In this document: in pieces, positions 13,307 to 26,139 of the stretch
Numbering within the stretch: position 1 is the stretch's first letter
Layout of the letters: the number at the start of each line of letters is the position of its first letter
DNA from: Fagopyrum homotropicum
Lineage: Eukaryota > Streptophyta > Magnoliopsida > Caryophyllales > Polygonaceae
NCBI GenBank assembly: GCA_033239125.1
Contig: BSWB01000004.1
Span: forward strand, 139,884,426 to 139,948,425
Direction of reading: 5' to 3'
Length of the DNA: 64,000 bases
Notes under the pieces: generated by a model
What the model saw: only the letters and a program-made list of their open reading frames with translations
Database searches by the model: none
What the model was told of the DNA's origin: nothing
Made by a program: the position numbers and the translations under genes

Positions 13307-16300
13307 TGTAACACCCCAAATCCGCGGGACTTGGGGCGCTACGGGTTGGGACCTCACAATGGGTCCCGACCCTTAGCCTGACAACAATTTCACCGGATCT
13401 TGCAACATGGCACAAATAAAGGCCAAAACAGAAATACATTTTTATGCAATGAAAAGAAAAACCCGAAAGAATCCAACAAAGGACTTCAGGCGAAGATACA
13501 ACCCCAAACACTAAACGCCATCCAACATACAATAAAAACAATACTCAAACTCGACTCCAACCAACCCATCCTAAAATGTACGGAACCCCGGCTGCCCACT
13601 CTTCCGGATCTCTCGGCCGCATTCCTAACCTGCAAGGCAATCTACAACAATCGGTATAAAACCGTTAGCTAATATTCTAAGCATTAGAATCAAGGTGAAA
13701 GGCACAAACACAAGTAATCTCATCACAAACATACAACGTACATAAAAGCACATCAATCCGGTTTATTATCTTTGTTATTATTAGGTCGTATCCCGTTCTA
13801 ATTCAACTTAGGTTTGTGACACGAGACCACCGTGGTCCCGCCTCGGTCCCTACTTACCGGCGTGGAACGGTACGGATGTCTCCGACCGTCTAACCAGCAC
13901 GGGCTAGTCGCCAAGAACCTCCTAGACTCTCGCAAGAGCTAGGCAGATGATGTCACCTCCCGTTGTCATACACTTGGGCAAAAATAATATAAAGGTCGGT
14001 GGTCCTATTTTCGGTTTAGTTGTTATAAACAATAAAGAATAAACACACACCACCAAACACACATCAATGCTAATACAAGGAATACGAGCTAAGTAAGTCC
14101 GGAGACTTACCTCGTCACCACACTCAACTCACAACACTCTCGTTTCCTTAGGGAGGAAGCCCATAACCTGCTCACAAGAAGATAACTATATCAACAACAA
14201 CCCACTCACAATAGAAGTCTTATACTTCTATACAAATGATCTACGCAAGACCATTTGACTCTCAATTCTAGGACCGCATCCTAGAATCCCTCATGCTCAA
14301 ATCACACTCAACACAAGCTAGAAGTCCTAAGACTTTTAAACCCTCGGATCTCGCAAGATCATAACTCACAACGCAACTAGGATAAGCCAAACCTAACTCC
14401 AAAATCCACAAGATCATACAACCCCACCTCGAGCCTCAAAACGCTCACAAGATCAACCATATAACTTAAAGCCTTATAACAACCTCACAAGATAACCAAC
14501 ACCTCAAGCTTAGAAGCAACATCAATCCATCAAACAATATCAAATCCTCGAAACTCACCTAAGGTTCAAAACCACTACTTGGCATTCACTCTAAGTTACG
14601 CTACATTATCCAACCTAGCATGATACCAATACTAAACATAACTAGATCGCGGGAAAGGATACTCACACGACGTCAAAAGACGGAAGTCGATCTACGGATG
14701 TCGAGAATGGATGTCGAGCTTGGACTCGTTAGGCCTTTATCGGGGCGCTTCCGGTCCTAACACCAAAGCTAAACAAATTTAGCTTCTACGCTAAATTTGA
14801 ACGGAATATAAAAGTTATATAAAATATAAGGTAACACCCGTTTTCAAAACCAATATTTAAAAACCGCTTAAATACCTTGCGAGACAAATTATACACTTAT
14901 ATACACATGGGTCATAATATATATAACAATATAAACTATAAGAATAAAATTCGTTATAAAACTTTGGTTGAAAGTCCGTAAAAACATTTTTCGGGCAACT
15001 CATGAAGTTCCATAAACTTGGGATATATTCCTTAAATAAAACATTGGGAAAAAATCTATACAGAGGGCATAAATGCAAATTTCCAAAAGTTGGGTTATAA
15101 ACTGCAATTAAAAGTTTGGGCAATATTCAGTAATTATAACAGTAGGGATATAATCTGAAACTTTCAGAAGTTGGGTGTTGTATGTAAATAAGGAATAGAG
15201 GGTATATTGTGCAATTACATATAAAAAAGAGGGGACCATTATAATATTGCAACAAGGGTTTGCAAAACCCCAACTGCATCTGCAGATTGCGAGCGGGAGT
15301 AGAGGAGGCGTCGGCGGCGTGGCTTCCCGGTGTGCTCCGGCATGGCGAGGGCACAAGCTGCTTGCTTCCCGGCGACAGAAATTGCAAGGAGAGGAGCAGC
15401 CCAACGAGGTGAGCCCCTTCCAGTCCCGGCAAGGCCCGATGTGGTGAGAGAGAAGGAACCGGCTGCAGACGACGAGAGAAGGAACAGAGGGCTGCAGACG
15501 GCTAGAGCTCCCCCGGCGAGCTACCAGGCGGTGGCTAGAGCTTTCGGCCGAGGCAAGGCTGGGCTGCAAGGGTGCTTCTCCGGTTCGATTGGGCGGAAGG
15601 GGAGGCAGTTGCGAGGAAGCAAAGAGATTCAACAGAGAGGAGGCAGCGTGTGAGGCGGGGCTGCGAGAGGGTGGTGAGCGCGAAGACCTTGGGAGGCTCC
15701 TCCGGCGTCTGGTGGCTCCGACATGGGAGGCGAGTTACGCACCCCCGACGACGAACATAGAGAGGTGATACCGGCTCTGTGTTGCTGAAGGGAGATGGTG
15801 AGATTGAGAGAAGGGAGATGGTGAGATTGAGAGAAGGAGTGAGGGTGAGTGAACTGCTGGGGTGGTCATCAATCACAGGGAGGCGGGCTCGAGGGGTCGG
15901 ACGCAGGCTAGGGTAGGCTGCAGGCTAGGGCCGGAGGTCGAGGGGTCGGCTGTGGCGTGAAGCGAAAGCTCGCTTATGGCCTTCCTCTGCTGAAGCGTCA
16001 CACGCAGGAAAGCAGCACAAGGAAAAAAAGAAAAATAGAATGGAAGAAATATAAGGAAAAAGAAATTAAAGAGTAAAGAGGAGGGCTTTAAAAATAATCA
16101 ACTAGATTAACATTCGGAACGGGATTTATCTTTCCGGATCGGTAAATTCCGATTTCCGACAAAATTAAATTAATAAAATACGGGAATACATACATGTATC
16201 CCAAAATAATATAATACCCGGAAAAGTTATTTTTAAATTAATAAAATATACTTTAAATAAGCACTCGAGCGATAACCCATCGTTGGAAGGGAGAAAAGCA

Positions 16301-16335
16301 AAGTCGAAACGCACCCGAATAAGCGGGGCGTTACA
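13307..16335 (-). repeat. LTR of element C
   Basis: About 3.03 kb, bounded by TGTAACACCCC at the left and GGGGCGTTACA at the right (TG...CA in element orientation). It shares with the LTRs of element B and with the solo LTR at 58183-60310 a conserved terminal block, a 'GTAAGTCC...GGACTTAC'-type palindrome (about 14094-14112) and a CCTAG...CTAGG hairpin (13921-13943). A GC-rich part (15280-15900) creates overlapping ORFs on both strands, none protein-like. Confidence 0.82.
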
Positions 16336-17159
16336 TATATAAAACGTATGCACGTCTCACCCATACATATTTCATGCAGCATACCATGCTCATATTTTTC
16401 ATATTTATGCATGAATTTATGTATTAATCATGTGAAGGTCAACATGTCAACATTCAATCAAACATTGAAGGCATTTTCACACACATACATTGAATGGAGG
16501 CCAAGTTAGTTCAATGGTCTTCTTCTCCTTCAATATGGACGTCCAAGACTTGATTAGACCATCTTGATGTGTTGTCCAAGTGAAGAGAATAGGATCCAAG
16601 AGTCATCTTTGAATAAAGGCTAAATGTGGCCATTTATGTGTTTGAATTTCCTAGAAAAACTCTTGAATTTCTTGCATTTCCTTTTGATAAATCTTTGATA
16701 TTTCTAGCACTTAATTAGGGAGTTTCTAGGCTGAGTTTTGTGGCTATATAAAGCCTTGTATCCTCCCATTGTAAGACAAGTGAAGTTAAATGAAGTAAGT
16801 TAGCCTTTGTGCTTTCAAAGTTGTTGTTTGCTTTAAAACAAAACCCGAATTCTAGGTGAGATGCTTAGTTTTCAAACATCTAGGTGAGATGCTTAGGTGG
16901 TTCTAAGGTGAGAGGCCGAGGAACGAAGGTTCGAACCCCAAAGTGAGATTCCGAGGGTAGTTCGTTCGAGTTGAGGGATTCCTAAAGTGAAAGGCCGAGG
17001 AAATTTGCTCTTTATATCCAAAAACTCAAAATCCAAAAAAAAAAGAGTTCCATTTCACCGATTCCAATCCGATTGTGAACTTGTGCCGGTGGATCCTCGT
17101 GTTCGAATCGAGTTCGATCACATCACAATGGATACACAACCAAAAATAAAAACTTCATA
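16336..17159. other. unassigned stretch with promoter-like TATA and short repeats
   Basis: Contains GGCTATATAAAGCC (about 16740) followed 25-60 bases later by a pyrimidine-rich start-site-like region, then four imperfect repeats of a 'GTGAGA(t/g)GC' plus CTTAG or CGAGG phrase between 16855 and 17000. This resembles an LTR or leader region of a retroelement, but no ends or partner copy are visible in the window. Confidence 0.35.
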
Positions 17160-17880
17160 CGAAAAATCTTAAGAAACGGTATCCCTACAAAGCAAAACTC
17201 GACGAAAGAAGAATTGCGGTTACCAAACACTGAATTCTGCAACCACCAACTGGAAGACCTGATACACCTACTTATTGATTGCTCTAGAGTAAAAATTTGA
17301 TCACAAATTGACAGAACTATCATAGCCAACTTTAATATCATTAATACAGAGAACAAAAAATCACACGAACTCTTATTAAAAACAAAAAATAAGATTGGGC
17401 TAACTAACTTTACATGCCTTGCAACTATATGGGACAAACCAAAACCTAGGTTTCACAAACTCAACTTTGATGGATCAAAACTCGATTCGGGTATAACATC
17501 TATTGATTTTGTTATACGAAATCATAACAATGAATTTATTAGCTTGAACGGTAGGAAAAATAACTTAAACTCAGTAATTAAAGCAGAAGCCTTCATGTTG
17601 AAAGTGGACTAAAAGAAGCAATCATGCTAAATATAAAATATCAAAAAGATTGAAATTGAGGTTGATAACTTATATGTTATCAAGACACTTTAAGGACTTT
17701 GGAGATGCTCATGAGAGATCGAGATCTCCAAACTGAATCTTCGCTTCTTTGAGGATGTCTAAGTCAGACATTTGTTTAAAGAAATCAAATGTGTTGTTGA
17801 CCAATTGACCCATTTGGAAATTTAAACTCCAACACATCTTTTTCTGACAATTCTGAACTTCATTTTTTTAATTCAATGAT
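17160..17880 (+). mobile_element. LINE-4: 3' fragment of a LINE with RNase H remnant
   Basis: Translated with frame changes, the stretch begins with the 'NGIPTK' motif of the zinc-finger-like region, then gives FDGSK (about 17468), IKAEAF (17580), KIEIEVDN (17650) and a degraded RNase H tail, in the same order as in LINE-1 and LINE-3. Many stops and frameshifts. No poly(A) tail is seen, so both ends are worn. Confidence 0.75.
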
Positions 17881-18432
17881 GTTTTAGGATAAACTATCAA
17901 AATAGTCGTTCCCGACCGCTTTTCGTTTTTAAAATAAGAAAATATTTTTTCAACTTTTCAAGGACAACTCCACGACCTACCGTGGTCCATAACATTAATT
18001 TTTTAATATTAATGATGAAGGCCTTTTTTTATGCACAATCTTGGGCACCAACCACAAAACTACTGGGCATTTTGCAGCCCCAGAATGTCCATCAGTACAC
18101 CAAGTTTTTGACAAAATAAATTCAAAAATCTTTAGTGTTATTAAATAAAAAAAATGGAATATATAAAAGAAAATCTCATATTACAAGGCTTGATCAAAAA
18201 AGGCATTTTGGATATAACTTTAACTTGCAGTTTAGCTTTTGCCAGCTGAAGCGGAGAAGCACAGGTGCAGAAGCATGTAGGGCACTTGTATTAGCATCTA
18301 ATGAATGTCAAGTAAGGCATTTCGTTTATGGTCGGTAACAGAATCCTTCCACATGAAAATATGGTCATTAACTTTCAACAATACGCATTAGAAAGGTAAT
18401 TATGAAGAAGCATCCACATTCCACACCTACCA

Positions 18433-18440
18433 TATATAAA
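18433..18440 (+). promoter_or_regulatory. candidate TATA box of the MSL gene
   Basis: TATATAAA lies 46 bases before the chosen ATG at 18486, giving a short predicted 5' UTR. It falls inside the frame extension from an upstream ATG at 18402, which argues for the 18486 start. Confidence 0.5.
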
Positions 18441-18485
18441 CTGCATTTAATTATAATTTACATAAACATTTCTTCTCTTGCATCC

Positions 18486-21400
18486 ATGGGTGATCATCGT
18501 CATCAAAATGAAGGAGGGGACATCGAGCAGCAATCCACCGCAGCGCCGCCTACACCGAAACCGAAGCGATGGTTGATGTGCATCCACTGGATGGCTGCCC
18601 ACACCTTCTTCGTCATCCTCCTGCCGTTTCTAACATTGTATGTGCTCGTTTCCCTGTGCTTGACCGGTTCAGCCGACGGAATTCATGAGTGCCGGAGACG
18701 CATACTAGGCGAACAATCGCACTCGCCGCCGTCGTCGTCTTCGACCATGTTCTTCAAGTCCACCAAAGTAGGATTGATCTTTCAAAGGACGCTGCAGGTA
18801 AATATTTAATTCGACTTTTTAAATATAAATTAAGGATCTTGGCTTCATTTACTTAAACTTTTTCATTACATTTTGGTTAAGAATTACTTTTTGTTTCTTG
18901 GGTGTCGTTTGAACAATTTTGGTCGGTTCATTACCCCATGTCCTTATTATATTATAGCTCTTTGTTTTTTAAGGAATAAAACAAAACATATTTCCGACGT
19001 ACATATAAACAAATATAATTGTGCTTTCCTCATACTTTTATGATAAGTGTGGTTCTAATAAGAAATAAAGAGGAATATTTGCAAAATACCTTTGTAGGTT
19101 TACCGAATTCTTTTTCTGGAAACAGAAAGAATCTAGGAAGGCTACTTGAAGAAAACGTACTATCATATATATATATATATATATATGATAGAGGGATGGA
19201 CATAAATTCAGGTTAATGCCGTCTCATTTTGATCTGGTAAAATTTGAAAAAAATGTGTATCTCGACTCATCCTGTGAAAAAATTGCGAGACAGGATGCAG
19301 GATGGAAATTTCTCATCCCGGTTAATTTTGTCTTGTCCCGCATATATAAATAATATTTTTATAACTTTAAAAATATTATACAAATAAATAATATATATAA
19401 ATTATAATTTTATATCGATAAGAATTATTAAAGATACTATCATTAGTGTTGTGGAGCGCTAGTTTTTTTTTAATGTTAATCGATAAGACGCACTTTGGTG
19501 TAACTTATATTCGTTTTGAATGTATTAACTATTAATGTAGGCCTCTTGAATCGGTAATTCGGTATCGAGTTTTTTTTTTATCATTTGTGTATTGAAACAT
19601 AAGAGAAAACAAGTACAAATGCTGAATACAATCAGTGCATAATTTTTGTGGGAATAGGCTCGTCCCATCCTGTCCCACGTGGAACATAGTCCGCACGGGA
19701 CGGAAAAAAGTTATAAATCCCGTCCCGTCTCGCTTATAATTTGCGAAAGGGATGCGAGACGACCTCAATCCCTTCCCGTCTCGTCTCATGCTCAGTCATA
19801 ATCATATAACATCTTTGTGTATAGCGAGCAAGATTCAGCTACAAATTATTGTGTTATTGGGACATTTTATCCCTTACATCTCAACATATATTTCTAGCTT
19901 ATAGTAATTCGGGGTTATTGAGACATTTTATCCCTTACATCTCAACACATTTTCTGAAGTTTTTGTACGGACTTATGCGATGAGTTTGAGCTTAATCGTA
20001 TAGGTGTGGGTGACGAGGTTAGGGATGACATCGTTAATATGCATGACAATAAACATTTGCGTCCCTCGATTCAGACACGTAAACCTAATCGAAGGTTGGC
20101 TCCTATGGAAACTATTTCTCCTAGTCGTGACCCTCACACTCGGCTACCCAATCGCCTGTCTTATATCGGCAGCTTTCATAAACATCGTCACCTTCGGAGG
20201 CCTCCTAATACGAAAAACCCCAATGGAGTACTACATAATCAGGCTAGGAGACAACATCGCCACAGTTTTCTACTTCGGCTTCATCCTCGTAATCTGGCTA
20301 CTATATTTCCGAACCAGTCACGGTCTAGACCGGTCACAATACTCCAAAATGATCAACGATCTCGGAACATGGAGTTTAGCGTCGCTTTTAGTCGGCTCCG
20401 TTCTCTGGGTTGCAAAGAATGCAATGCTGTTGAAATGGAGAGCAAATGTGGTTCATATGCGGTTCAAGCCGCGGATTTTGAGAGCAGGCTTGCAACTTTA
20501 CTTTCTTTATCATATTGTAAGTGGATTGAAGTTGCAGTTTTTGATTCCGTGGAGGGATCATGTGATTATGGCTACCAAAGACGCCATTGATGAGGATGAG
20601 CAAGTTCTTGATGAGGAAGGGCTGTTTACCAAAGATTTGAATGGTGTTGGGGATAGGAGAGATTCTAGTAATCAAGTGTATATGATGTCAATGTCAGTTT
20701 CCATGTTTGAGATGTACAGTGTCTCGGATTCTCTTAGGTGTTTTGCTCATGTTGCCTTACGGGAAAACGACGGTAATCCGGAAATCGTACGGAAGTATCA
20801 AGAGAAAATTCCGACCTCAGATGTTTCCAGGTAAAAGCTCTACCGAACACACCCATATTCAGTTTCATATTAGATTTCGGTTCAAAACCGTGATATTATG
20901 GTTCAGTTTTGGACGGTAATATTGCCGTCTAGATCATAATAGACCACTATTTATATATTTTTTCGTAACCATAAACCCTAATTACGATCCGGTCAGAGTT
21001 TGGATCTTACCACATCTAAATTATTTAACATGTTTACAAAAATTAGAACTACTGGAAATCACATAAATTACGGGCATTAATTCTCATTACATATGTGATT
21101 TCCAGTATAACGGTTTGGACCAACAGTAAATTCTGGTTCAGACCGTTTGCACAGTCTTGTTTGACGGATACCAAAGTATCTCGCATTGATTATACAAACA
21201 CATAGTTTAAGGATACCAAATTATCTCACATCGATCATACAAACATATAGTTTAAGGATAAAATATCACGGGACAAATATGTCTAGATCTTATAGTGTAT
21301 GTGTGTTCGTATCTACATCTTTTTATGTGATGTGCGGCGCGAGAAACATGTTAATAAACTTATATTTAGTAAACATATATATGTTTCTAAGATGCACCGG

Positions 21401-23162
21401 AAGCTTAATATAATTGCAGAAACGTGGTAGTGACAAAGGAAAACCTAGAAGAAAATTTTAACTTAGCCGAAGAGGATGCAGTGCTATTGTTGCAAGAACT
21501 GGGAGGAGATCTTTCATCTGAGGAAATTACATACGAGGCTTTCCTAAAATGGATGGTAAGCGAGTCATTTTTGTATAATGATCGATTGACTCTGTGTTTA
21601 AGGTTTTAAACATGAGATTTACTGTGTTTTATAAGGTAAACGCGCACACAAGCTGCTTGTTGCTTGGATACACGTTGATCGACGCTATGGATGTTATACA
21701 AGGCTTAAACAAAGTCCTGACTCCATTTATAGTTGCTGTTGTTATTGTGCTATGGCTTTTTGTCACTGGAGTTGCCACTTTAAAAGTGTTCGTTCTCATC
21801 ACATCTCCGATTCTAGCCTTCACTTTCGTGTTTGGCGACACTTGCAGAGCCTTTTTTCAAGGAGTCATGTTTTCATTTGTTACCCATCCTTTCGACATTG
21901 GTGACCGATGTATCATTGACGAAAATGAGGTACGCAATGCTATAAGATAGTCAAAAACCAATTATGTTCACTCACTAATCAAGTCGGTAAGAAGAATTTA
22001 GACTCAGCTCGATTCTAAAACGATCAGTTGAATACGAGCTAACCAAAGTTTGGCTCCAATAACAATGTTTGTGATGAAAATGAGTCGATCTTTAATAGAG
22101 TTGTTATATGAGCCGAACTATTTTTTGTTGGAGGGCTAGATAATAATAAGTTCACAAATCTAAATTCTAAAGTCGGGGTCATTTTGATCCTAATATACAA
22201 GGTCGGTGAGTTACTCCTCTTATTGTCAATTAGTTTTTAGATGGAACCGTTAGACTTATGTTTTGGATTTGGGCATAATGTGCATGCGTGCTCGTATGCA
22301 CACGACCCTTGTTATATGGTTCATCTTTATCGGACTTTGATAAGTTTGGTATGGGTTGAGCTCGAAAAAAGCTTGATTTGGTTCACTTACAAACTAATAA
22401 GCCGAGTATGAGCATATTTATAAGCTTGCTTAAAGCTTAGGCTCGACTCTAGCTTGGTTGATTCTAAACGAGATAAACATGAGCATACCAAAGCCTGAGT
22501 CAATCTTCAATAGTGTTGTAATATGAACTAAGCTTATCGAGTTTGACTCAGGTTTATTCGTTTACTAAACAAACGGAGTATGAACCCAAATTTAAGTTAG
22601 GTTGAGACGAAGATGTTAATTGATTTGTCTTATTGTGATTTACCTTAACTAGTTGGAGGTGAAACGCATAAGCATCATGACGACTACATTCCTCAAGATT
22701 GGAACAAAAGAGAAAGTGGTGTACCCTAATGCAGATTTGGCGAACAAACCAATCACCAACCATGAAGCTGAGCCAAACCCTAATGATGTTATAGAGTTAA
22801 TCTTGGATACTTCCACCACAAAGCCCCAATTGTTAGCTTTGCAGGACAAACTCAAAGGGTAAGCTCGCTCATCATTGTTGCTTTCCATATATGTCACTTT
22901 CATTATGTTAATGCATCCTATCTTATACTGTAGTTTCTTAGAGAATGAAAAGGGTGTTTACCAAACCAACTACAAAATGATGGTGAGAGAGATGGGAAAC
23001 ACGATCAAAGTGTGCATCCATTTCACACACGTTTTGAGCATTGAAGATATAAGTCATTCCCAATGTTATCAAAAGAAGAATGAACAGCGTTCTGCATTTT
23101 TCATCGAGATTAAGCAGCTTCTTGACGATCTCAGCATCAAGTCTGCAACATCAGTATATTGA
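18486..23162 (+). CDS. mechanosensitive ion channel, MscS-like (MSL4-10 clade), six exons
   Basis: Exons: 18486-18797, 20004-20830, 21420-21555, 21636-21929, 22653-22858, 22934-23162. All introns are GT-AG, phases agree, and the spliced length is 2004 bases (667 residues). Plant MSL proteins of this clade are plasma-membrane tension-gated channels that release anions under membrane stretch. Residues 1-35 are a polar tail; hydrophobic segments lie near 38-62, two or more in exon 2 (for example NIATVFYFGFILVIWLLYF), then LTPFIVAVVIVLWLFVTGVA and the pore-lining segment in exon 4, ending in FVTHPFDIGDRCIID, the signature of the MscS pore and beta domain. Exon 5 continues the beta domain (MTTTFLKIG, VVYPNADLANKPI). 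The intracellular loop in exons 2-3 is shorter and less basic than I recall for MSL10. The start at 18486 (CATCCATGG) is preferred to 18402, which precedes the TATA box. Subfamily number not assigned. Apparently intact. Confidence 0.9.
19857..19949 (+). repeat. two-copy direct repeat in MSL intron 1
   Basis: A ~31-base phrase ending ACATTTTATCCCTTACATCT (plus CAACA) occurs at about 19857-19887 and again at 19918-19948, 61 bases apart, close to the 3' end of the 1.2 kb first intron. Confidence 0.75.
21051..21106. repeat. 56-bp inverted repeat in MSL intron 2
   Basis: ACTGGAAATCACATA at 21051-21065 pairs perfectly with TATGTGATTTCCAGT at 21092-21106, leaving a 26-base loop. It may be a miniature element or a fold-back; no target duplication is clear. 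An imperfect ~50-bp tandem duplication (GGATACCAAA..ATAGTTTAA) follows at about 21168-21258. Confidence 0.7.
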
Positions 23163-23696
23163 TCAAAAAAAGGGCTAGCTTATTTGCGCCCAAAATACTA
23201 CTGCAAATGATGTAATATTACAACTCACTGCAAATGTCAGTAATGTTTCATGAATTTTGATTTGAATGTTGACGACAGTGGTAATGCAAAGCAATTGTTA
23301 ATCTTTTTATTTTTTTCATTTATCTTATTACTGAATGTTGATTAACTTTACTAATATGTATAATTAGTTAACTTTACTGATTTGAATATATAATTAGTTA
23401 ACTTTACTCGTACTTACTAAAAATCGTAATACTTAATTAATCAAAATAACAACATAAATAAAACGTTTAATTAGGATTGTGCGTGCGTAGTTTAAAATCG
23501 AACCGAACCACGATAAATTAAATAGAATCTAAAATCAATTTTTCTAAAAATTGAACAAGATAACTGAACCTATTAAAGTAAGTTTGGTTTCGTCTTTCCT
23601 CAACTCTCGTTTCTTTCTCTCCCACAGCAACACAAGTTGCTGGTACTCTACTCCCTTCACCTCCCACCTTCGACCATCCTCTGTTCTCATTCGTCT

Positions 23697-24287
23697 CCTC
23701 TAGATCGAACACCAAATCGATCTTCTCATCTTAGTTTTCACATTCAAATTAAATCAGTGAGCTCGAACACCTACACTAGGGAAGCTGGAGAAAGGCGACA
23801 CTAGGGAAGCTGGAGAATCAAGGCAATGGTTCTGGTATGTAAATCTTCTTTAGATCGAACACCAAATCGACCATCCTCTGTTCTCATTCGTCTCCTCTAG
23901 ATCGAACACCAAATCGATCTTCTCATCTTAGGGTTTTTTCGCATACGTCTCCTCTAGATCGACCATTCTCTGTTCTCATTTGCCGGTACTCTAATGAAGT
24001 TGAAGGAAGGCGTGCAACCGCTGCTGGTGGTGGACGGAGAAAGGCGACACTAGGGAAGATGGAGAATCAAGGCAATGGTTCTGGTATGTAAATCTTCTTT
24101 TCTGGTATGTGAATCTTCGGTTCTGGTATGAGCTCGAACACCTGCACTAGCCTCATTGCCTCTGCTCATAGACAAGATTTACATACAACAAATTACGGTG
24201 ATACAACTTGCTTGATGTATGTAAACACAGTCTACACTAGGGAAGCTGGAGAATCAAGGCAATGGTTCTCGTATGTAAATCTTCTTT
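23697..24287 (+). repeat. cluster of direct repeats with donor-like ends
   Basis: A ~54-base unit beginning ACACTAGGGAAG(c/a)TGGAGAAT and ending GGTATGTAAATCTTCTTT occurs at 23798-23851, 24047-24100 and about 24234-24287. A second unit (TAGATCGAACACCAAATCGA and onward) occurs at about 23700-23735 and 23897-23932. Each copy of the first unit ends in a perfect-looking splice donor (GTATGT). Confidence 0.75.
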
Positions 24288-24761
24288 AAAATTTTGGTAA
24301 CTAAACACAAAACTTGCTTGCTATTGTAGTTTTGTGATTGAGAGGATAGATTAGTTGAATGGTAGTCCTGATTTTGCTCTTAATGCAGAGAGTGCCCAGA
24401 GTAGCTGAAGGAGGCGATTTGGATTACTAATTAGCTGAATGCAGAGAGTGCTCAGATTAGCTGAATGGTAGTCCTGGTTTTTTTACTTCTTGAGAATGTG
24501 ATAGAGAGGATAGATCTCAGTTTTGTTTCAAAACTTACAGCAAAACAAAAGCAGTTGAAAACAAGCAGTGAAAGAGGCAAAAAGAAAATGGCAGTAGCAT
24601 TCATCTCTACAGCAAAATCTATCATATTCCATGAAAGCACTTCCTTGAGTCCAAGCAGTTGAAATATGTTTTTCATTCTCACAGGGAAGCTGATGGAAGT
24701 TTATGTTGTAATGTGCCTTTGAGTTGTTGTATAGTTTTTTGTATAATAATGGTTATGTTGG

Positions 24762-24950
24762 AATTCTGGTATGTAAAATTCTGGTATGAAATTTACTCAA
24801 CTTGTAAAATTTCTAGTATCAAATTTCTGCTATTTAATTTCTGGTATATAATTTATGGTATTTAATTTCTGGTATATAATTTCTGGTATCTAATTTTTGT
24901 ATGAAATTTCTGGTATGAAATTTCTGGTATGAGAAATTCCGGTATGAGAA
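24762..24950 (+). repeat. ATTTCTGGTAT minisatellite
   Basis: About ten imperfect copies of a 15-20 base unit around ATTTCTGGTATGAA, several differing by one base. Confidence 0.7.
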
Positions 24951-25672
24951 ATTCAATCTAGAAAATAAAAAAGAAAATAAAAAAAGTCAAGAAAAATAAT
25001 AAAAGAAAACAAATTCAGTAATTAAAAATTAAAACTTATACTTATAAAACAAATAACAAACATTATTTATTCTTTCTTTCTAAATAGAAGGGTTAATATT
25101 TTTTACCTACTATTAAATGAAAGTGGTAAAAAATTTGGGGTACATTTTCTTAAACAAAAACTCAAAAAAGCCTAGTATGTCAAATTCTCCCAACCAAAAA
25201 TTAGTAATATTAGAACCAAAAGTCATACCTATTAGAAGGTTTCGGATTAGGTTTGTACAAACATTTAAATACTATTAAAAAAATAAAACTACAATATAAA
25301 GTACAAATGTAGTCCCTCTCATTTATTCCGATAAAGATAACAAATATTATTATATCTAAATCTAAATATATCTCGATAAAATTAACAAATATGAGTATGT
25401 CTTCTCTTTTAAAAAATTAATTAATTAAAAGTTGATTTTTCGGTTTAAATAATCGGTTTGCGGTTATTACTCAATAACCGAACTTAAACTTATTTTCTAA
25501 AATATGCAAACCTAAAACCGAACCTAAATTATCGGTTGTCGGTTAGGTCTATGTTGGAGTTTCGGTGTCCGGTTTTAGACCAAAGGGCCGTAGTCTCACT
25601 TATGTGAGTAGACGATTCTCCCAATTGCCAAACAAATTATATAATTATCTTGAACTAAAACTAGTTATTAAC

Positions 25673-25918
25673 CAAGGGTTTGTAATCTCCACAAAGGAGT
25701 AGACAAAACCCAACCAAGAGTTTGTAATCTCCGTAAAGGAGTAGACAAAACCCAATCAAGAGTTTGTAGTCTCCAAAGGAGTAGACAAAACTCAACTAAG
25801 AGTTTGTGATCTCCACAAAGGAGTAGACAAAACTCAATCAAGAGTTTGTAGTCTCCAAAGGAGTAGACAAAACTCAAGCAAGAGTTTGTAATCTCCAAAA
25901 AGGAGTAGACAAAACTCT
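25673..25918 (+). repeat. six-copy ~41-bp tandem repeat inside the copia LTR
   Basis: Unit AAGAGTTTGTARTCTCC, 3-7 bases, AAGGAGTAGACAAAAC, 6 bases; 39-42 bases long, six copies. CTCC...GGAG inside each unit can form a small stem. Not a CRISPR: copies are adjacent, without unique spacers. Confidence 0.9.
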
Positions 25919-26139
25919 AATAGAAGTTAAGTTCAATTACACGTCTTATAAACCGGTTGTTATATGTTAAAACCATTGACTTGGATAATGTAATGAGTCA
26001 TTCATAAATGAATTTTCCTTCTAAGTGTATTCTCCCCTACACCGGGAATATCCAAATACCTTAGTGGGATAAAACGTTACACGTTACAAAGACTAAGTAA
26101 GAGACTTACTTGTCTTACTTTGTAGAAAGGGTATTCCTA

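Larger units (their letters stand above)
10500..16335 (-). mobile_element. element C: truncated gypsy-type LTR element, reverse orientation
   Basis: Read on the minus strand this is one complete LTR (16335 to 13307), a primer binding site for tRNA-iMet (13302 to 13291) and about 2.8 kb of decayed internal sequence running left. The left-hand LTR expected at the far end is absent, so the element is truncated or rearranged; the left limit near 10500 is approximate. The internal part holds no open gag or pol. Its LTR end (GGGTCCCGACC, then CACCCC and TGTAACA in reverse) and the post-PBS sequence match the style of element B, so they are related families. Confidence 0.7.
23163..25551. other. repeat-rich noncoding stretch downstream of the MSL gene
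   Basis: No gene recognised. It holds two repeat clusters listed separately and a long AT-rich run. A (C/T)-rich segment at 23585-23720 and repeated GGTATGTAAATC phrases give it the look of the 5' end of a transcription unit, but no protein follows. Confidence 0.5.

Noticed and set aside
15100..15880. Several ORFs of 60-170 codons on both strands
   Set aside because: They are compositional by-products of the GC-rich part of the element C LTR.
16740..17130. Endogenous pararetrovirus leader or promoter
   Set aside because: Only a TATA box and short repeats are seen; no viral coding motif in the window supports it.
18402..18485. Upstream in-frame ATG as the MSL start
   Set aside because: It precedes the TATA-like box and adds a hydrophobic stretch atypical of MSL N-termini; 18486 has the better context.
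25673..25918. Regular direct repeats resembling a CRISPR array
   Set aside because: Units are tandem, imperfect and contiguous, with no unique spacers, and they lie inside a plant LTR with a target duplication.
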